This document shows positions 4,542-5,966 of a stretch of 5,966 bases of DNA, piece by piece. The stretch is from Microgenomates group bacterium (GTDB lineage: Bacteria > Patescibacteriota > Microgenomatia > UBA1406 > GWC2-37-13). Location of the stretch: the NCBI GenBank assembly GCA_028276105.1, contig JAPYWZ010000042.1, positions 1-5,966 on the forward strand, written 5' to 3'. The position numbers were made by a program, and so were the translations under genes. The notes below the pieces were generated by a model, which made no database searches, was not told the origin of the DNA, and worked only from the letters and a program-made list of their open reading frames with translations. Numbering within the stretch: position 1 is the first letter of the stretch; each line of letters starts with the position of its first letter.

Positions 4542-5591
4542 TTATTTAACACTTGCCCTAAACTCCAAAACATCACCATCTTTTACTTGATAATCTCGGC
4601 CTTCAAGAAGAATTTTGCCTTTTTCTTTTGCTTTTTGCCAACCTCCAATTTCAATCAAATCTTTGGCAGAAATCACCTCTACCTTAACAAAGTTTTTGGC
4701 AAAATCAGTATGGACTTTGGCGGCCGCCTCCAAAGCGGTTTTTCCTTTTTTTAAAGTCCAAGCTTTAGCCTCAGTTCTTTTGGCAATGGTGTAAAAAGTA
4801 ATTACCTCCAAAGCTCGATAACTTTCGATGATAATTTTTTCTTTGGCGCTTTTTGAAAGTCCATAAGCTTTTAAAAATCTTTGCTGCTCAACCCACGGTA
4901 AAGTATTTAACTCGGCCTCAAGCTTAGCGCATATGGGAATAACCGGCAAACTATCAACAGTTTTTGGTGGATTTTGAATATCTTTTTCATCAATGTTAGC
5001 AACAACTAATTGCTTTTTTTGGGTTAAAAGATTTAAAGGGTAAAGAAAATTTTTTTCTTCTTCTTTTAACAAAAGATCTTTAGCCATCTTTCCCTGATTC
5101 ATTTCTTGAATTACTTTTTCTAGAACTTGCTTTTCTTCTTTACTAATTTTTTCCTTCTTTAATCGTTTTTCTAATGTTTGAAGATCAGCAAAAATAAGCT
5201 CTTCATTGACAATGAAAAAATCCTCTTCTGGATCGATTTTTGGATGAACGTGAGGAATATCTTTGTCTTTAAAATAGCGCAAAACATGGAGAATAAGATC
5301 GACCTCTCTTATATGATGTAAAAACTGATTTCCCAATCCCTCACCTAAACTCGCTCCCTTGATCAAACCGGCAATATCAACAAACTCAATTGTTGTTTGC
5401 GTCACTTTGTCAATATTTTCTAAGGAAGCCAGTTTAAAAAGAACATCATCGGGGACACTGACAGTACCAACATTTTTATCAATAGTCGTAAAAGGATAAG
5501 CGCCCACTTGCGCTTTTGGTTTTTCTACCAAAGCATTAAAAAGGGTTGATTTCCCAGCGTTAGGTAAACCAACAATGCCAACCTTTAGCAT
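4542..5591 (-). CDS. ychF: Ribosome-associated ATPase/GTPase YchF (Obg family, OLA1-like)
   Basis: YchF is a conserved P-loop enzyme that prefers ATP in studied cases, binds ribosomes and is tied to stress responses. Motifs are in order: the P-loop GLPNAGKST (8-16), switch region YPFTTIDKNVG (32-42), DIAGLIKGAS (72-81), N199-I-D-E202 as the altered G4 motif (NxxE) that loosens guanine specificity, and CAK (221-223) as G5. A charged helical insert fits at about 135-185. The C-terminal TGS domain is typical: ITFYTIAKRTEAKAWTLKKG, HTDFAKNF, EVISAKDLIEIGG and the ending DGDVLEFR. At 349 residues it is slightly shorter than the usual 363 or so. The hydrophobic histidine-containing catalytic region is intact. 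It is transcribed alone from its own promoter and runs convergently into rpiB without a visible terminator. Confidence 0.97.
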   Translation of the reverse strand: MLKVGIVGLPNAGKSTLFNALVEKPKAQVGAYPFTTIDKNVGTVSVPDDVLFKLASLENIDKVTQTTIEFVDIAGLIKGASLGEGLGNQFLHHIREVDLILHVLRYFKDKDIPHVHPKIDPEEDFFIVNEELIFADLQTLEKRLKKEKISKEEKQVLEKVIQEMNQGKMAKDLLLKEEEKNFLYPLNLLTQKKQLVVANIDEKDIQNPPKTVDSLPVIPICAKLEAELNTLPWVEQQRFLKAYGLSKSAKEKIIIESYRALEVITFYTIAKRTEAKAWTLKKGKTALEAAAKVHTDFAKNFVKVEVISAKDLIEIGGWQKAKEKGKILLEGRDYQVKDGDVLEFRASVK

Positions 5592-5600
5592 ATTAAGATT

Positions 5601-5629
5601 ATTTTAACCCATAAAAACAAATTAAGCAA
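5601..5629 (-). promoter_or_regulatory. Predicted ychF promoter
   Basis: On the minus strand TTGCTT (5629-5624, 3 of 6 matches) and TAAAAT (5606-5601, 5 of 6) are exactly 17 bases apart. The -10 box ends 9 bases before the ATG, predicting a leader of only a few bases. The weak TTGC -35 box resembles the one proposed for rpiB. Confidence 0.5.
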
Positions 5630-5648
5630 CAAAAAACTTCTTAACCAA

Positions 5649-5687
5649 AAATTCTATCTTTTCTCGATCGGTACTAAAATAGAATTT
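5649..5687. repeat. Hairpin unit copy 1 (AAATTCTAT / AAAATAGAATTT arms)
   Basis: AAATTCTAT (5649-5657) and AAAATAGAATTT (5676-5687) form an inverted repeat around an 18-base centre containing CGATCG. A T-rich run ending TATAAC follows. The same layout returns at 5720 and 5914 with different centres. Confidence 0.65.
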
Positions 5688-5719
5688 AATTTTTTATAAC
5701 ATTCTAAAAATCAAATTAA

Positions 5720-5757
5720 AAATTTTATCTTGAAAACGGCCGCATCCAAAATAGAAT
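5720..5757. repeat. Hairpin unit copy 2 (diverged)
   Basis: AAATTTTAT (5720-5728) and AAAATAGAAT (5748-5757) flank a 19-base centre containing CGGCCG. One arm carries a T where copies 1 and 3 carry C, which weakens the hairpin. A T-rich run ending TAATC follows. Confidence 0.55.
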
Positions 5758-5806
5758 AAAATATTTTTTAATCAGTCTTGCGTTATCAACCCACCATCGC
5801 CAACCA

Positions 5807-5855
5807 CCTAACACCTAACACCTAACCTCTAACTTCTAACATCAAACATCTAAAA
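5807..5855 (+). repeat. Heptamer array YCTAACA, seven units
   Basis: Seven consecutive 7-bp units decay from CCTAACA at the left to TCTAAAA at the right. The array lies between hairpin units 2 and 3 and is followed by an A-run and then a second heptamer array. It encodes nothing. Confidence 0.85.
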
Positions 5856-5861
5856 AAAAGT

Positions 5862-5917
5862 GTAACGTAGAACGTATAACGTGAAACGTTAAACATTAAA
5901 CGTTAAATGTTTAAAAT
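5862..5917 (+). repeat. Heptamer array NNAACGT, eight units
   Basis: Eight consecutive 7-bp units have the conserved core AACGT and two variable leading bases, decaying at the right into TTAAAAT. It is the reverse complement type of the array at 2631-2658. Confidence 0.85.
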
Positions 5918-5953
5918 TCTATTTTTTATGCGATAGCAGTTAAAATAGAATTT
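5914..5953. repeat. Hairpin unit copy 3 (12-bp perfect stem)
   Basis: AAATTCTATTTT (5914-5925) pairs perfectly with AAAATAGAATTT (5942-5953) around a 16-base loop containing GCGATAGC. A T-rich run ending CTAAC follows, as after copy 1. It overlaps the last decayed heptamer unit. Confidence 0.7.
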
Positions 5954-5966
5954 ATTTTTCTAACAA

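Larger units (their letters stand above)
5592..5966. other. Gene-free repeat region upstream of ychF
   Basis: Apart from the ychF promoter at its left edge, this stretch holds only three hairpin units and two heptamer arrays, together with the T-rich segments between them. I see no reading frame worth calling and no RNA gene. It may continue beyond the window. Confidence 0.7.

Noticed and set aside
5649..5953. CRISPR array
   Set aside because: The three units have irregular spacing (71 and 194 bases), centres of only 18-19 bases, and no cas gene is in the window.

Overview
The window is strongly AT-rich, with small, tightly packed genes and no recognisable Shine-Dalgarno sequence before any of them. 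It is also dense in short palindromic and tandem repeats, some of which lie inside reading frames. Together with the gene content (a divergent family-4 glycosyltransferase, an RpiB-type isomerase, a YchF GTPase and small toxin-antitoxin pairs), this looks most like a Patescibacteria/CPR genome, perhaps Microgenomates-like. That assignment is inference from style, not from a marker gene.

Layout. At 1-987 (minus strand) lies a type IV toxin-antitoxin operon of the AbiE kind: an AbiEi-like winged-helix antitoxin followed, with a 4-base ATGA overlap, by an AbiEii-like nucleotidyltransferase toxin cut by the window edge. Its promoter, a 16-bp palindrome and the start codon are superimposed. At 988-1406 there is no gene; the stretch holds a second TGTACA-centred palindrome, an 88-bp element with two hairpins bounded by TGTCAT/ATGACA, and a seven-unit AAG microsatellite directly behind a TTGACA box. 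At 1407-1868 (plus) is an unrecognised helical protein with a C-terminal coiled coil. At 1909-2447 (minus) is a second toxin-antitoxin operon with a Phd/YefM-like antitoxin and a RelE/ParE-like toxin. At 2514-4535 (plus) come a family-4 glycosyltransferase carrying three repeat-derived stretches in its reading frame, a small three-helix membrane protein, and RpiB. At 4542-5591 (minus) is YchF, convergent with rpiB with only 6 bases between the stop codons. At 5592-5966 there is no gene but three diverged copies of a hairpin unit and two arrays of 7-bp repeats.

Three themes connect the pieces. First, five genes that begin transcripts have a -10-like hexamer only 6-9 bases before the start codon, so their mRNAs should be leaderless or nearly so. 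Second, a family of degenerate 7-bp tandem repeats recurs in both orientations, inside the glycosyltransferase, as the whole gap before rpiB (where it supplies the likely -10 box), and near the right end. Third, two different toxin-antitoxin operons flank an orphan gene, and their promoters share an ACTTGACAA -35 region. The glycosyltransferase probably acts in cell-surface glycan synthesis, RpiB in pentose phosphate interconversion, and YchF in ribosome-associated nucleotide sensing.
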